Assembly: GCF_933775445.1 (NCBI RefSeq)
Contig: NC_065876.1
Coordinates: 14,756,001 to 14,820,000 of the forward strand
Direction: 5' to 3'
Source: Argentina anserina
Taxonomy: Eukaryota; Streptophyta; Magnoliopsida; Rosales; Rosaceae
Length of the DNA: 64,000 bases
Shown here in pieces: positions 22,531 through 36,000 of this stretch (positions within the stretch are counted from its first letter, which is position 1; each line of letters starts with the position of its first letter). The translations under genes and the position numbers were made by a program. The notes under the pieces were generated by a model. The model had not been told where the DNA came from. It ran no database searches and saw only the letters and a list, made by a program, of their open reading frames with translations.

Positions 22531-24938
22531 AGAAATAACAAACAATACCACAACCACGACCAAAAGTATCGACACAACGATACTTTACATTTAATATAGT
22601 CCCTAACCATCAACATTTTCAAAACTATTTTAATAAAATCACATTTACTTACTTATGAACCATAGTCGATCAAGTCCATATATTTTAAAACAAAACATAT
22701 TTAAAAAAACGATTTTATTTGTTAATTATTCAATGACTATATTAACACCAACAACGAAACACCACAAACACAACATCACAACATGCCACTAAGGCCACAC
22801 CACAAATCACACAACCACAAACAAATCCACTTTACCGGGAGGTACCTCTCCTACCCTCCCGGTTCCTTCATCCACATTCACTACTAAATCTCCTTTGTCA
22901 AATGGTCACCTCTAAGGCAAAACGGTTTGGACACACTGCACACCACTCCACAACACCATAACACAATTCAATAATACTCAACAATATTCCTGGATGGTAC
23001 ATTTTATTCTCTTCTAGTCAAACAACACAAACAACACTTCAACTATGCAACTATTCCATCCACAAACATCTAATTTACCGAGAGGTACATTTTATTCCCT
23101 CTCGGTCTCATCCGCCACACAATATAAACCAACAAAATTGCATAACGACATAAATATATTCTGAAAATAATTAAAGGACATTATATACTCGAATATAAAT
23201 ATATGCATATCCATTACCATTATATATATATATCCCCAATATATACACAATCTTAATATAAGGTAAAAATGCATTAAACTTGAATAATAAAGCGCAAGTA
23301 ACATTGTCATCATCAAGGGTGACTTGAAGGAGGTGAGGTTTACTCACCTCAAACTCCGCTTTTGCAACTTCAAGTGAGACTTACTCACCTGCTTCCACAT
23401 ACACTTAAGAGACAAGAAAATTTCACTTAATAAAAGTAACTCCGAATTTAAATAAAACAACTCAAAACTCACCAAAAATCTCAAAAGAGTTTTGTGTCAT
23501 CTTCCCACCTCTCTAACACTCTCAAATAATCCCCTTAACCACAAAAACGTGTATAGGAACTTAGCTTTGGAATTTCCTCTCACCCAACCAAACTAAAGCT
23601 TACCTTAGCAACAACTCTCATCTTGGAACTTCCAAACTGAAAACAACCACAACCAAACACCTCTCCACCTACCCAAGCTAGTAACGAACAACTAAACTTC
23701 TAAACCACCAATCATAGTGACACTTCACTCTAAACCAAACACTAACACAAGAATTGAACTCAACTCACTTGACTCTCACCAAAACCCACTTAAACAGGTC
23801 ATTTGATTGACATTGGGATTTCTCCTGAATCAAATCAACCAAAGGGTTAGCATCAAACTTACCCAAACAATCTTGGAACTTAAATGTGAGTCATAAACTC
23901 GCCTATCCACTAGAAACCAAAAACAACATAGCAGCACACACACCCACACATCCAGCCAAACTAATCTAAATACCTCACTACTCAACCTCACTTGAGTAAA
24001 CCGAAACTAACTTCGAAACTTGACCTTAGGAGATCAATCTAACATCGTGGCATCTGCTACCTGCCACTTATAACTGAAATCACTCTTCACTTCCACCAAA
24101 ACATCACCCAAAACCCCCCAAGCTCTTCAAACTCACTAACACTCTCAAATCTCCCATGAACACCAAATGTGCTCAAAACCTCAACATGAAAGTTGTAGAA
24201 TACAACTACATATAGGTTTCTTAAACCGCAACCAAACTCAGACGGCTGCGAAGTCGCCGGGAATCGGTCAGAAAGTTCCTAAGATCCAAAATCCACTAAC
24301 AAGTTTAAAACTCCAAACCAAGCTTTAAAACTATTAAAATCATGCCCAGAGGGAAAGGCAAGACTGAAAGATGCAAGCCCTTCACCTTGGAGTCGTCGGA
24401 AAACACTAAAATTGGCGGAATTGAAACCGGGTCAGAAACTGGGTCAGCATGTCAACTTACATCCTTCGATTCCCGCTGCTGAATGCAAACTGGTGCAAGC
24501 CACCAGCACAGGGAAGAGCGCACAGAGGAGGTGAACAAATATGGGTTAGTCGCACAGTCAGAAAACGTCTGACGGCACCGGAAAAGGCGGGTCGGATCGG
24601 GTCGGGTTAGACGAAGATCTTTGTTTCCGAAAGACAAAGAGACGCATGGAAAAGAGAGAAATTGATTAGGCTGAAATGATATTTGTGAGGTTACTATTTT
24701 CCTTTCCCCATTTATACTCTTTCCCAAAATCGGAAACTCAATTTCCGCTACTAACTTCCACACACGACCTTCGATTAAATCGTGTCATGTGTCTACAAAC
24801 ATTGTGTCTCCGATTAAAAGTCAACATTTGGGTCAAATAAACTTAATTGAATAACCCACTTTTGTTTCTCAAAATCAATTTCCTTAATTCCGAGAAATTA
24901 AAAGAAATGGAATTGAGAATTCGGGTTATTACACATAT

Positions 24939-26360
24939 ATATACCCTTATGGAACCCAAGCAAGGAGGAAGATGAAACTGTAATCCCAAGACCAGGCCCT
25001 TTCACAAACACCACAAAAATATGTGGAGAAAATCTCCTTCCGTTCGATTCTCTAAGACTAGAACTCCTCTCCAAAAAGTAACCATACACAAAATCACAAC
25101 TTCGAGAGGAAGGTAATGGTGCCAATTTGACATCCTATGACGGCTGGAAACCAAAGAAAAAGATTTGAGTTTTTGACGTTGTGAAACGATCTCGGGACCG
25201 AGAAGTTGGTCTGGACGGTTCCTCCCCTCCCCCTCATTCTAATCCAAACCTTTTATAATCTGAAATCAATAGTATAGATTCGTCGGTTTAAAATATCAAA
25301 TTGTCTAGATAAAATTAACATAAAACATTATTTATTTATTTTATTTATAACAAACTTCTTAATTTCCAATATACGAAATAATGGTAAAATAATATTATAA
25401 GTATTTACCGTCTAATGAGCGGTAACATATGGGGCGGGGCGTTTCATTAATAGTAGGGTTAAACTTGAATAAACTATATTCCCAATTTTTGCAACCTCCA
25501 TAAGTACACGAGAGCTTCCTTTAAAGCTTCAACATAGGTAGTCACCTCATCATACCTCTCATCTTGAAACTTCAACCCACGGTTATCATAGGAATCATAT
25601 TTATACCTTTAAGTGATAGTTAAGATGTGAAGTCCCCATGTTCTACGTTTTATATTGGATTGTTGATTAATACTATTTGCTTAATTATAAACGTGGCCAT
25701 GAGAGAGGTCACAATGTCTTTTGTCTTCGGCCACTTGGGAGCATAAATAGTGACACACAATTTCCAATATCACGACTTGTGGGTTCCGAAGTCTTCTCAG
25801 CAAAAGCATCACTGTTGAAAGAAAATACACACTATGATAAGTACAAATCATAATGGTTTTAAAGAGTAAATTATTGTTTAGTACTAAATCTAATCTTAAA
25901 TTATAAAAAGGTCAATGGAAAAAATATATTTATAAGATGGTCATCATATTTAATTAGAAATAATCTTTCTCAACAAGGTTTAAACAAAATTATAAAAAAT
26001 TTATTTAAAAAATATATTTTATGTATTGTTTTTCCCTTTCTCAATCTTTTTCTTTTTTCATTCTTTTTCTTATTCCGGCTATAACTTTGTCATCTGGATA
26101 TTGATTTGAGCATGGTTGATATCGTTGGAAAGATCTTTATTCCCTCTTTCATTTGATCTCATACCCACTCTGAATTGACAACCTTACCAGGCGCAGAAAC
26201 TCTTGAAAAGAGCTACTACCGTTTATGGTGGTGCTCCAAACTTTTCCGGCAAAACCAGAGCTCAATGCTACATAAATCAAGCTATTCTCTTAATTATTAA
26301 CACATTCATACAGACCTCTTTTGAATTTTAACATATTTTAGTGGATTTACAAATTTTTCT
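24939..26360. other. spacer without a supported gene
   Basis: A 75-codon minus-strand open frame (25125-24898) overlaps the LTR end and matches nothing I know. The rest is AT-rich. The stretch at 26085-26260 (ctataactttgtcatctgga onward) has the style of retrotransposon-derived sequence, but boundaries are not visible. Confidence 0.45.
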
Positions 26361-26365
26361 GGCAT

Positions 26366-27104
26366 GTCACGCTTGCAGTCACACCACCGGTCACACTTGT
26401 AATCACACCACCAGTCACAATTGTAGTCATACTGATTGTTACAATAATGACATTGTGATTGTTATTGTATTTGGTAGTGTGACTATGTTGTGACAAGAAG
26501 AAAATGTGAAAAAAAAGAATGAGTAAAATTAATAAATTTTTATCACACTTGCAGTCACACCACCAGCCACAGTTGTAGTCATACTGGTTGTTACAATAAT
26601 GACATTGTGATTGCCATTGTATTTGATAGTGTGACTACCTGTGTATTTGATAGTGTGACTATGTTGTGACAAGAATAAAATGTGAAAAAAATGAAGAAAA
26701 ATATAATGGATAGAAACAACGAACATTTGTGTGTTGTAATGTGATCTTGAACTTCTCAAATAAACTAATACAATTCAAATATCGATATTAACATTGTCAC
26801 ACCAGTAGCCACACTAAGAGTCACACCAGATGTCACACCAGATGTCACATTGGTAAGCACACCAATAGCCATACTAGGGGTCACACTGATAATTATACCA
26901 TTAGACACATATTGGGAGTCACTAGTAGTCACACTACTTATGTGACTAGAAAACTAAGCAGCTACACTACGTGTCACACTACTAGTCACACTAACATTAT
27001 TATGTGACGGGTAGTATGACTACAATGTGATAGAGTAGTCACATTGCTAGTCACACCAGTAGTCACATTGGTAATTACAGTGTGACTAACAATGTGACTG
27101 GTAA
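26366..27104. repeat. degenerate GTCAC/GTGAC short-repeat field with a large tandem duplication
   Basis: Dozens of agtcacac and gtgtgact words in both orientations are separated by 4-12 bp. Within it, a block of about 170-190 bp (cacacttgnagtcacaccac to gtgacaagaa and aaaatgtgaaaaaa) is present twice, at about 26370-26515 and 26545-26695. The second copy has an extra internal duplication of tgtatttgatagtgtgact. The pattern resumes briefly after the CACTA insertion at 30546. No open frame is credible. Confidence 0.75.
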
Positions 27105-30100
27105 CACTACTACAAATATAGCCTTTCATGACATAAATTTTATGACGTTTTTATTAAAACGTCATTACATGTTGTTTTCATGACGTTGAAAAAGACAAAC
27201 GTCATGAATTTAAATTTCTGCTTAACTTTATAACGTTTATTAAACGTCATTATAAATAGTAGTTTGTAATGACGTTTTATGGATAGTCGTTAAAAGTATG
27301 ACATTTTTAAAACGTCATAGAATGTGTTTTTATGACGTTTGTTAGCTGTCATAAGAATTATTCTCATGACGTTTATCAACCGTCGTGCAAATAATATATT
27401 ATGACGTTTTAAAAGTGTCCCAAACTCTAACATGAGCCACCACAATTATAAACAGTGATAAAAAAAATTAATCAAAAAATTAAAATCCGTGCCCAAAAAT
27501 TTTATTGCCCGAATTAAATTTTCTTTTTTTCGTTTTTGTCTTCTCTTCTTTAGAAATAGACCTTATTTTAATGATTAAAAATATATATATACTAACCCAA
27601 ACCAAGTTTAGGTCGTCTTCAACTCGATCTACAATCACATCCTATTCTTCCTCTCCTCTGTACCCAATTCTCATTTTAAGAAACCCTAAATCCCAATTTC
27701 CTTTCTCCTTTCCTCTCAAAGCATGCCTCTCCCTTTCTCTCTCTTCCTTCCCGACACCTCCTCCATCCTTCTTCTCTATTCGACTCCTATAACCCTCTTT
27801 TATGGGCACCCACTCATATCACCACCACCACCGTTCGATATAGCTTTTTCTTCCCACCAAAACCAGCCAAAAATCGAAGGCCTACGGCAACTCATGTAGC
27901 CTTCGCCTCTGGCGATCTCTCCTGTGGAATTACTTTCGTCGCACATCCATGAATATGGAAGAGACCACGACCCATAAGCTTAGGTATCAATCGAGGCTAA
28001 GAGATCGAGCCACCACTGACGGAGCTTCAAGCTCTCTGTGCCATTCGATCTCCAAGTTCCTGCAACAATTCGACTTCTTCACCACCAAATTCAAAGTAAG
28101 ACGCTTTTAATCACTCAAATCTCTTAACTCGCCTTGGATTTTAGGCATCAGCGTTGCAGCTCCTCCACTAGCTCCGCCACCCAAGGCTGCTTGGGTTGCA
28201 AAACTAGCCTATTAGTAAGTTGTACGTCATCTCGAATCTACTTGCTTTGTTGTTACTCTTTGGGTTATTGTCTGTAATGTTTGTGGAACTTATTGTTTTC
28301 TATCCATCAAGAAAGAAAGTTTAAGTTTTGTTCACTTATGTTTGATTTGGTTTTGGGATATGTAACTGATTATAATGGTAGAATTATAGTAATGAGAGTT
28401 CAGTAGATCCTAGAATTGGCTTTATTGTGAGACAGTTGGTGATTCTTTCTGATCGAACATTATATGTCTTCACATTGTATTCTCTGATTTCACTTAGTGC
28501 GAGTCTTTAGTACTAGAGTACCAGACTTAATCCTTATATTTGTTAGACTATTATCATGAAAATAATTGTTTTCTTATCTAAATGAGAATAATCACTTAGT
28601 GATCCGATTTATTATTACATTTTAATCTTCAAACAATTGGACTAGTTTCTCCAGTTCTCATTCCATAATTTCTCAATAACTATTTGAAATGTGATTGTAA
28701 ATTAGTAAGTTGTAATGTGGCTTGTAGTGACTTTGAGATATCAAATTAAGTGCTGAGAATCAGTTTTTTTTTCCTATGTGTTAGGGTATCATAAGAACCA
28801 CAGGGTAATTTTTTGAGCATCAAAAGAATCTAATGCTTGGGGGATACTTTCAACATGGAATTTTTTTTCTATGCCTATGGAGCTTCTCAACTGCATGAGA
28901 GTGGTTTTTGTTGCTATTAATCTTTTTCTTCTATTCTATTCTTGTTGTTCTGTACGCAGATTGCTTCTTTCTCATCCTTTGATAGACCGCACTCATCAAA
29001 GGTATATAATTTCATGTATATGTTGCTTTTGGGCTTGTAATACCTTTCAGATTTAGGGTTTCATAGATTATATAACAAATATGTATCCTAGATTTTGATG
29101 TTTCCACTGATATTTCTTGATTTTAAATATTTTTATTTAGGGTTTTTGAATAATCTTTGATTTGAACTATTTTTGTATAATATAGAAATTAACAATATGG
29201 CATAGAAGTCATTTTGTTGGGTCTCTTTGGGTGTAAATCTCTTCATTCTTCACAATATGAAGGTAGTGTTGTTGGTGTTTCTTTTTCATTGGAATGCAAC
29301 TGTGTTTTTGATATTTCTGTGTTTTTTTTTTCCTTTTGTTTGTTAGCTTGGTGGACTCTGTTTGTTTTCCTAGTTTTTTCTTTTAAAATGAGAGTTTGTC
29401 CCTCCCTTTAGTCCTTAGTTCTGTGTTTATTTGTTTACAGTGGCTGCTTCATTTATGTGAATGCATTTGTAAACCGGTTGGCCATGTTCTCTGTTTCAAT
29501 GTTTGGAGGGATTGACATTATTGATATGGTTGAGCTGCTACTTTATTCCTCTTTTTATAATAAGTGTTAGACTAGGGATGTATGAGTTGAAATAGAAAAA
29601 ATTGTCATATGAGGGTCTTATTTTCTCTATAGAATACATGTTTGTACAAAGTCACAGTGGTGGTCCATTGTATTGATTTTCAGTTGGTTTTGTGGAACTT
29701 AATCTAATGGGTGGCTTTATTAATTTTCAGGGGATTGCATCTAACGTGGAACTTTATGTGGTTGAAGTCAGAGGCACGCATCATCAATGCATGGTGTCAA
29801 TGCCAAGGTTAGTAAATTCATTTTTTGTGAATCTCACCTGTACTCATGTGGTTAAATTCAATGCTCTTTGAAATTATAACTATCTATCAATTTGATCTTT
29901 CGTTTGTCCCAAAACGTAGTATCAGGGTTGGGTCTATATGGTTGTTTGTCTTTCATGCTTGATTTGGATTGCTAGTCGATCTTATGCTTTTGTGTAACTT
30001 GGACAGGTATGCAGCTGCACCACATGAACTTAGAACTGATTGGGTGAAGTTTACTAAAGATTACTTCCTGAATAGGATACTCTTAAGATGTTTTCAACTT

Positions 30101-30545
30101 TTGTTTTCTTTAGGGTAGTTGTATGTAGTGGATTTATATGATGATTCTTGATGTAGTGGAACTATATGATGAAATCTAAATGGAAGTATTAATATTATGT
30201 CTCCCTTGTATAAACATAAATATATTTGATTTCTGAATTTAATCAGAAAATCAATAATTTTTTTATAATATGAATAAGATTTAATGACAGTAGACGTCAT
30301 CAAAGTAATTTCTATGGCAGTTTAAAAATGTCATGGAATTGTTTTCTATGATAGTGGGAAAACGTCATGGTAAACTCATTTCATGGCGTTTTGTAACTGT
30401 CATTAAAAGGTATTTTATGACGTTTTTATGTAGTCATCGAAGGATAACCCTACGATGGCACCCGTATAGATGTCGTTTGGGATGGCGTTTGAAACTTTCA
30501 TGACGTTTTCCAAACGTCATTGAAAGATTTTATGTAGTAGTGTAA
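27102..30545. mobile_element. CACTA (En/Spm-type) element, non-autonomous, TAA target duplication
   Basis: The element is 27105-30542 (3438 bp). It begins cactactacaaatatag and ends, reversed, cactactacataaaatc, with the 3-bp duplication taa on both sides (27102-27104 and 30543-30545). The subterminal 300 bp at each end carry many copies of atgacgttt and aaacgtcat in both orientations, the usual arrangement of transposase-binding repeats in CACTA elements. I see no TNPD/TNPA-like coding sequence. The interior contains a gene-like stretch, listed separately. It inserted into the GTCAC repeat field. Confidence 0.85.
27640..29815 (+). other. gene-like non-coding segment inside the CACTA element
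   Basis: The stretch from about 27640 to 28095 is CT- and ACC-rich like a plant 5' leader and first exon, and ends at a donor-like aaa|gtaagacgc. Two further exon-like pieces follow (about 28145-28212 before a gtaagttg-type donor, and about 29730-29810 between ttttcag and gttagtaa). The exons are not open in one consistent frame and I cannot name a parent gene. It could be a captured host gene fragment or the element's own decayed transcript. Confidence 0.35.
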
Positions 30546-33026
30546 TGTCACCCATGGTGATAGAATCTGATCTGGACAACTAGTATTCACCGGTAATCGA
30601 AAAGAAACGAACACCCTTTCATATACAAAAAACAAATAGAAATTACTCTGGGCACCCAGAGATCTGCTATGGGCACCACTAGGGACATCAAATATAAAAT
30701 GAAAAGCATTTTAATTAAAAGCTATGAGAAACACCAAAAATATTTTTTTAAGTGCATTTTGGAAAGAGGTGCCTTATATTTTAAATATTTAAGTATTTGT
30801 TTATATTTAGAAACACAAAAAAATTAGGTCAAGTACCATTTGGTCTAATGGCATAAGTCCATCTTTGTGAGTGATAAGTCATTTTGACTCACAATAAACT
30901 CGTTGTAATATATTAGTCATTGTATGTAACATAAACAAATTTGACATTTAAATAATATAATCGACAAATATATGTTGGTTATAAATAATTAATAAACATT
31001 AATATAAACACGCTTCTCGAGACAAACAAAAATTTTAAAAGCAAATATGCATGTGCTCATTACCATTTTGTGTTAGTGATATCAATGTGTACTCTGAGTT
31101 CGTTCAACACGTACACAAGATTGGTTGTTGCATTCCAGTTATTTGTTTGATAGTAAAAAATACACATATATACCCCCTACTTTACACACATGTGTAAGCA
31201 TGCATTAAATTACAGGTTATAATTTTCCTCCCCTCACACAACAATCCATAATAAATGCATTTGTCATACCCTAGCTAGTTTGGTAAATCATTGATTGGAT
31301 TGAAAGAAAGCTTTATCTGAATCAAGGTCTTCACTCTTCAAAAACACATCTAAGACTGTTGATGTAAAACTATAATAGATATTAGCCAACAAGTCAACAA
31401 CCACAGAAATATTGAAATAAGAAAAATAACTATTAGACATACAATAATCAATAATTAAAATTGGTATAGCGATAAAAGACTTTCTCTAAGCATAAGAAAT
31501 ATGTTCAAAGATAAAAGGAACAAGCAACAACATAACAATTAGAAAACGGATTTATCTTACAATGAGAATATGTCCTATATAGATATTGAAGAAAGCCACA
31601 GAAACAAAACCAACAGATGGCTCCAACCTCTATCGGTTACAAATGAGTGAAATGACTAATAGTTTCTCTTGATTGAATATGATCTAGGAACGGTCTCATT
31701 CATTTATACCCTCTAAAGCATGAATTCTAGCAAACCTAATTAATACTCTTTTACAATGATTCAGACATTTTCTGTATCATATTACAAATTTCATAAATTT
31801 AGCTGGGTACATCTTGATTTATTAAATTAAAAAATCTAGTTTACTGTCTCATCCCGTTTGAAGTAGACATATACGTCTTTAATTCATAGGTATTACTTTT
31901 TTTTACCGTATTACATTACAATTCTTGCAATATTTTTTGGTTAAATTCCTCATATGGTAAATGAAATATAACTACTTGGACAATTTTGTATCTGATGTAC
32001 AAAACAAACATTTTGTAATTCATTTCTAATTCATCTGAATTTCTCATTTGTAATTCATTCTAGTACTTCGGTCAATTTTAATTATATTTTCAGGATTACT
32101 TTCATCATTCTAGCTAAAAACTCTTTAAATCCATATTTATTTATAGATGAAATAAATTGCACCATGTAAATGAAGTAATTATTAAATACTTGGAGAAACG
32201 CTACCCTTGATATGCATATAAGCCTAGTTATTCCTCTCGATGTAGGAGTTAGATTACTACTTTCAGTAGTGTAATTGTCTAATTGGTAGCTGCAACTTGC
32301 GACTCCTATTCCCTCGCTGGAATATGCATGGTAGAGGAGAATGTTTCAACTTTCAACTATTCTCGTATTCCTTGCAATAATCCAACATCTGAAATTTGGT
32401 TGCTTCTGTTCAAGTTTTTAAGCTTAGTTTGGACTGTGGACAATAGATGTATGAAGTTCGGAGCAAGTCAAATATGTCTAGCATGCAGCTGGATCTTTAC
32501 TACCAACCTCAATTCGCTTTCCTTAGATGTTGTAGAGGAATAACTTCCCTCCATCTTCGCTTTGCATTTTGGTATGATTGTCCAACTTTTATGATCTTCA
32601 TTGTAGTTGCAGACAACGGAAGAATAGCACAGTATGTGTTAACAGATCAAATTTAGCTGACATAATGTGTTTCCTATAAAGGCAAAACCTTTAAAAGCAT
32701 GATCAATGCACAGGATTTTAGATACAAACACAGCCTCTTTGGCACCCTCTCTCTCTCTCTATCAATCTCTCTCCCCCTACCCTCTCCCTCTTACTGTCTC
32801 TGCCATCCCACGATGGAGGTTGCAAGTAGTTCAGTCCATTTCTACTATGTTTCATGTTAGACTTCGCAATGAGCGGAACTAAAGGCAAGCAGCCATGTTG
32901 ATACAAGCAGAAAATGACTGAACTTACACTTCTAACAGTTTTAATTGTTTCCCAGGGGGAAAGCATCATTGCTCAATAGGCCATCCCCGCACAGGTCTTC
33001 AGAGCCAGAGTCAAGAAATTACCCTC
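30546..33026. other. intergenic region, includes a MITE-like fragment and 3' flank of the RING gene
   Basis: No supported gene. The stretch about 31945-32125 (cctcatatggtaaatgaaat onward, with tacttggacaattttgta and cattctagctaaaaactctt) is similar to the left arm of the MITE at 38452-39157, so a one-ended relative is present. A (CT)n run lies at 32746-32770. The part next to 33027 should be the 3' UTR of the RING gene. Confidence 0.45.
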
Positions 33027-36000
33027 TTAATGCTCTGTGGGATGGTCTGATCTGCAGATATCATGGCGACAAAGCGGGCATACCCTGCATACCAAATTCA
33101 AAATACCAATGTTCCAGTATTAGAGTGAATCAAAATTTCCAAAACAAGAATCAGAATATCGTGAGCTTATGCTATCAACTAGTGATCAGTAGCATATAAA
33201 TGGACTGATAATCATATCTGGCAACTATTCTAAGATAGCTACTACGGAAAAGAAAAGTATATCAGAAAATGTGCTATATTATGCAATCAAGTTTGTTTCG
33301 AGTAACATTAGCCATAGTGAAAGATTCACAAGTAATACGTGTATGTATATATAAATATATATACAGAAATTCTCAGATGTGGACGTCTGCACCGTCCATA
33401 CGGTTGGATTCGGCGATTCCGGCCACCGGCGACGCGCAACGACGGCCCCGACCAGCACAGCCGCACTCCCCTCCTCCCGGCGCTTCTGTTTGTGCTGGCC
33501 GGAGCTGCAACGCCGGCCGGAATCTCGAAATCTCCGCACGGTGCCCAGAAATTTGAAATTTCAAGATTCAGGCCGGCCCACGCCGGCCTGCAGCTCCGGC
33601 CAGCACAGATATGAGCGCTAGGAGGAGGGGAGTGCGGCTGTGCTGGTCGGCGCCGTCGTTGCGCGTCGCCGGTGGCAGGAATCGCTGAATCCGTGCTGTG
33701 CGGACGGTGCGGACGTCCACAGCCGAGAAGCTCTATATATATAATATTCATGACTGTTCCAAACCTGTGAATCTCCTTGAGCCACTTGTCAATACAAGTT
33801 TTATGAAACTCATGATTGCAAGATAGTATCCGCATCTCATCTCCTTCTTCATACTCCACAAGGCATATGTAGCATCTGGTGGATTAAAGGACACCATAAG
33901 CAGAGTAATTTAAATAGAGCCACAATGATAAAGAAAATGCATGTTAAGTCCTTATTCTCAATCAACATCATTAAATAAAAAACAAAACAAAAATAAAAAC
34001 AAAAACTATTTATTTAGAGAGAATACACCTCCAGAACACCTCTCCAATACAATTGAATGCTGGTTTGTATAACAATCGGCATGTTATACAAGTCAGTAAC
34101 TCTAACTGAACCTCACCCTTTCCTCATTAGGCATTACAAAGTAGGATCAACTTAGTAGGAAATGAACTGATGCCTTATGATATATATATAGTTACATTGG
34201 CTTCATTTCCAGCATCAAATCACAATATTGGAAAAGCAGCTGCTTCCTTACAGCCCTTATTTTAATTACAAATTTTGAATGCAGCAAACCATAAAGAATC
34301 TCTTTCTCCCTACAATCACCAAAGCCATTTTGAAAGCACTGCCACATTCTTTTTACCAAAAAAACTGACAAATAAGGTTGAGACATAGAAAGAGAGATAC
34401 AAATAAGATCATAACCCGAAGTCAAATGGGGTGGTCGCAAGAAGCCGCTGAGACTGGAGGAATACTTTTTACCATGCAATTTACATGGGTTGAAACTCAG
34501 GCATTATGTTTATTGCCTGCTGAATCATTACCATCTAGAATAGTCAAGTCCTAAGGTCCCTAAGATTCAATACCTATACGTAATTGTATGATACTTTCCA
34601 GCGTCGAAAGGTTTGAAACGCTTCAGGGGAGGAGTTTTGGAGGAGTTTTTTCTTTTCTTCTTTTTAATCTAACTCATGAATCTGGGATACTAAACTAAAC
34701 ACCTCTTGCATCCTCGAGTATTATTGATCAATTCCATTTTGCTATAGCACCACTGTCTTATTAATGTTTGTGTCAACATGAAGCCATCAAGACATGACTA
34801 GACGCTCACAAGAAAATGAACGTAAACCAAAAATAAATAAAAAAGGAAAGAAAAGAAGCTTTACTGATTAGTAAACTAATTCGACATCATTGTTTACGTA
34901 TATTATAAGATTGTAATGTCTAAAGCAAGTATATAACCAATCTCCTTGCTTCTCGATTGATCATTAATGAAAAGCATAATTTGAAAATGTCATCATCAAA
35001 ACGATGGAAGACCGGAAAAGTTTCATAATCAAGGAACACAAAATAGAGCTAAGCAACATGTCCACAAAATCCACACACACTGAATGTTATCTAGTAGATG
35101 AAGTGAGTAAAATACTTACTGGGCAGCCTCTTCATGCTGATGTTTTTGCAACTTGGAAAATAATTTGACAGGCAAAGATTCTACAACTTCATTAGGTGCA
35201 GGAACAGATCCAATTGAAGATACAGAAGGTCGGGAGGATAAAACCACAGATTGCTGGTGAATTTCATCCAGAACCTAATTAAATTAAGTATACAGGGTTC
35301 AACTTATGCCACAAGAATGCCTGAGGGTACTGGAATTATTTACATAAACCTTACCTCAAACAAAGCCTCAGCTAACATAACAATCCGGGATATGCTTGCC
35401 CTAGCACTGCTGTTATCATTTTGATGGGCATCTCGGTGACTTGAACGGCATGTACAATGACCTGTTCTCTGCTGACCAGATAATACACAAGACCTCTCAT
35501 GCCCAGACACATTTTCAAAACGGCTCCCTAATCGCTGAAGTGCACGAACCTGCAACAAGTGGCATGTGTATTAGATGACCAAATGAGAAACATTCACAAT
35601 TAAAAAAATTCCTGATGGAAAACAAAAGGCATTGGGAAACATCTCAAACACCGGTTATTATCTGCGTATCATAAATAAGTTTATATGCTGCATCTACCAG
35701 AGTTTAGCATATTCTATAGTTCTATACCAAAACTAACCGCCAGGAACTAAAAATTTAAAAAGTTCACGGAGAGACAGCCAACTGGTTGGCGCACCAAGAC
35801 CATCCACACAAGGGATTAAGATAGGACATTAGACTCTGTATAGAAATCACAGACCTGTGATGGAAATGAAAATTACAAGCCTGTGGGTGATACATTATAC
35901 AATACTCATCCTTACCCCCAAAACATTCCAAAGTTAATCGAAAGAAAAAATATGTACAAACCTGAGATCTTATTCTTCTCCTTCGCTCGAGAAAACTTGA

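Larger units (their letters stand above)
21373..24938 (-). mobile_element. long coding-free LTR-type unit (solo LTR), TGTAATAACCC family, copy 1
   Basis: On the minus strand the unit runs from 24933 (tgtaataacccgaattctca) to 21378 (ending ggggttgtgaga), 3556 bp. It is flanked by the identical 5-mer catat (21373-21377 and 24934-24938). A TATA box (gagtataaatgggg, about 24715) is followed by a CT-rich leader and a good splice donor (gatgtaagttgac, about 24463). Downstream there are several internal tandem repeats and no long open frame. The ends, the TATA context and the donor match the unit at 45326-48028. The 5-bp duplication and TG start fit an LTR; length and lack of a second copy fit a solo LTR or a non-autonomous derivative. 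Plus-strand text looks AC-rich because the unit is on the other strand. Confidence 0.75.

Noticed and set aside
33326..33859. 177-codon minus-strand open frame across the RING exon
   Set aside because: Only its first part is the real exon; the rest is read-through into the GC-rich hairpin element in the intron.
35764..35961. C-terminal extension of the long RING-gene exon
   Set aside because: A good donor at 35962/35961 joins in phase to the next exon; the extension is intron sequence.
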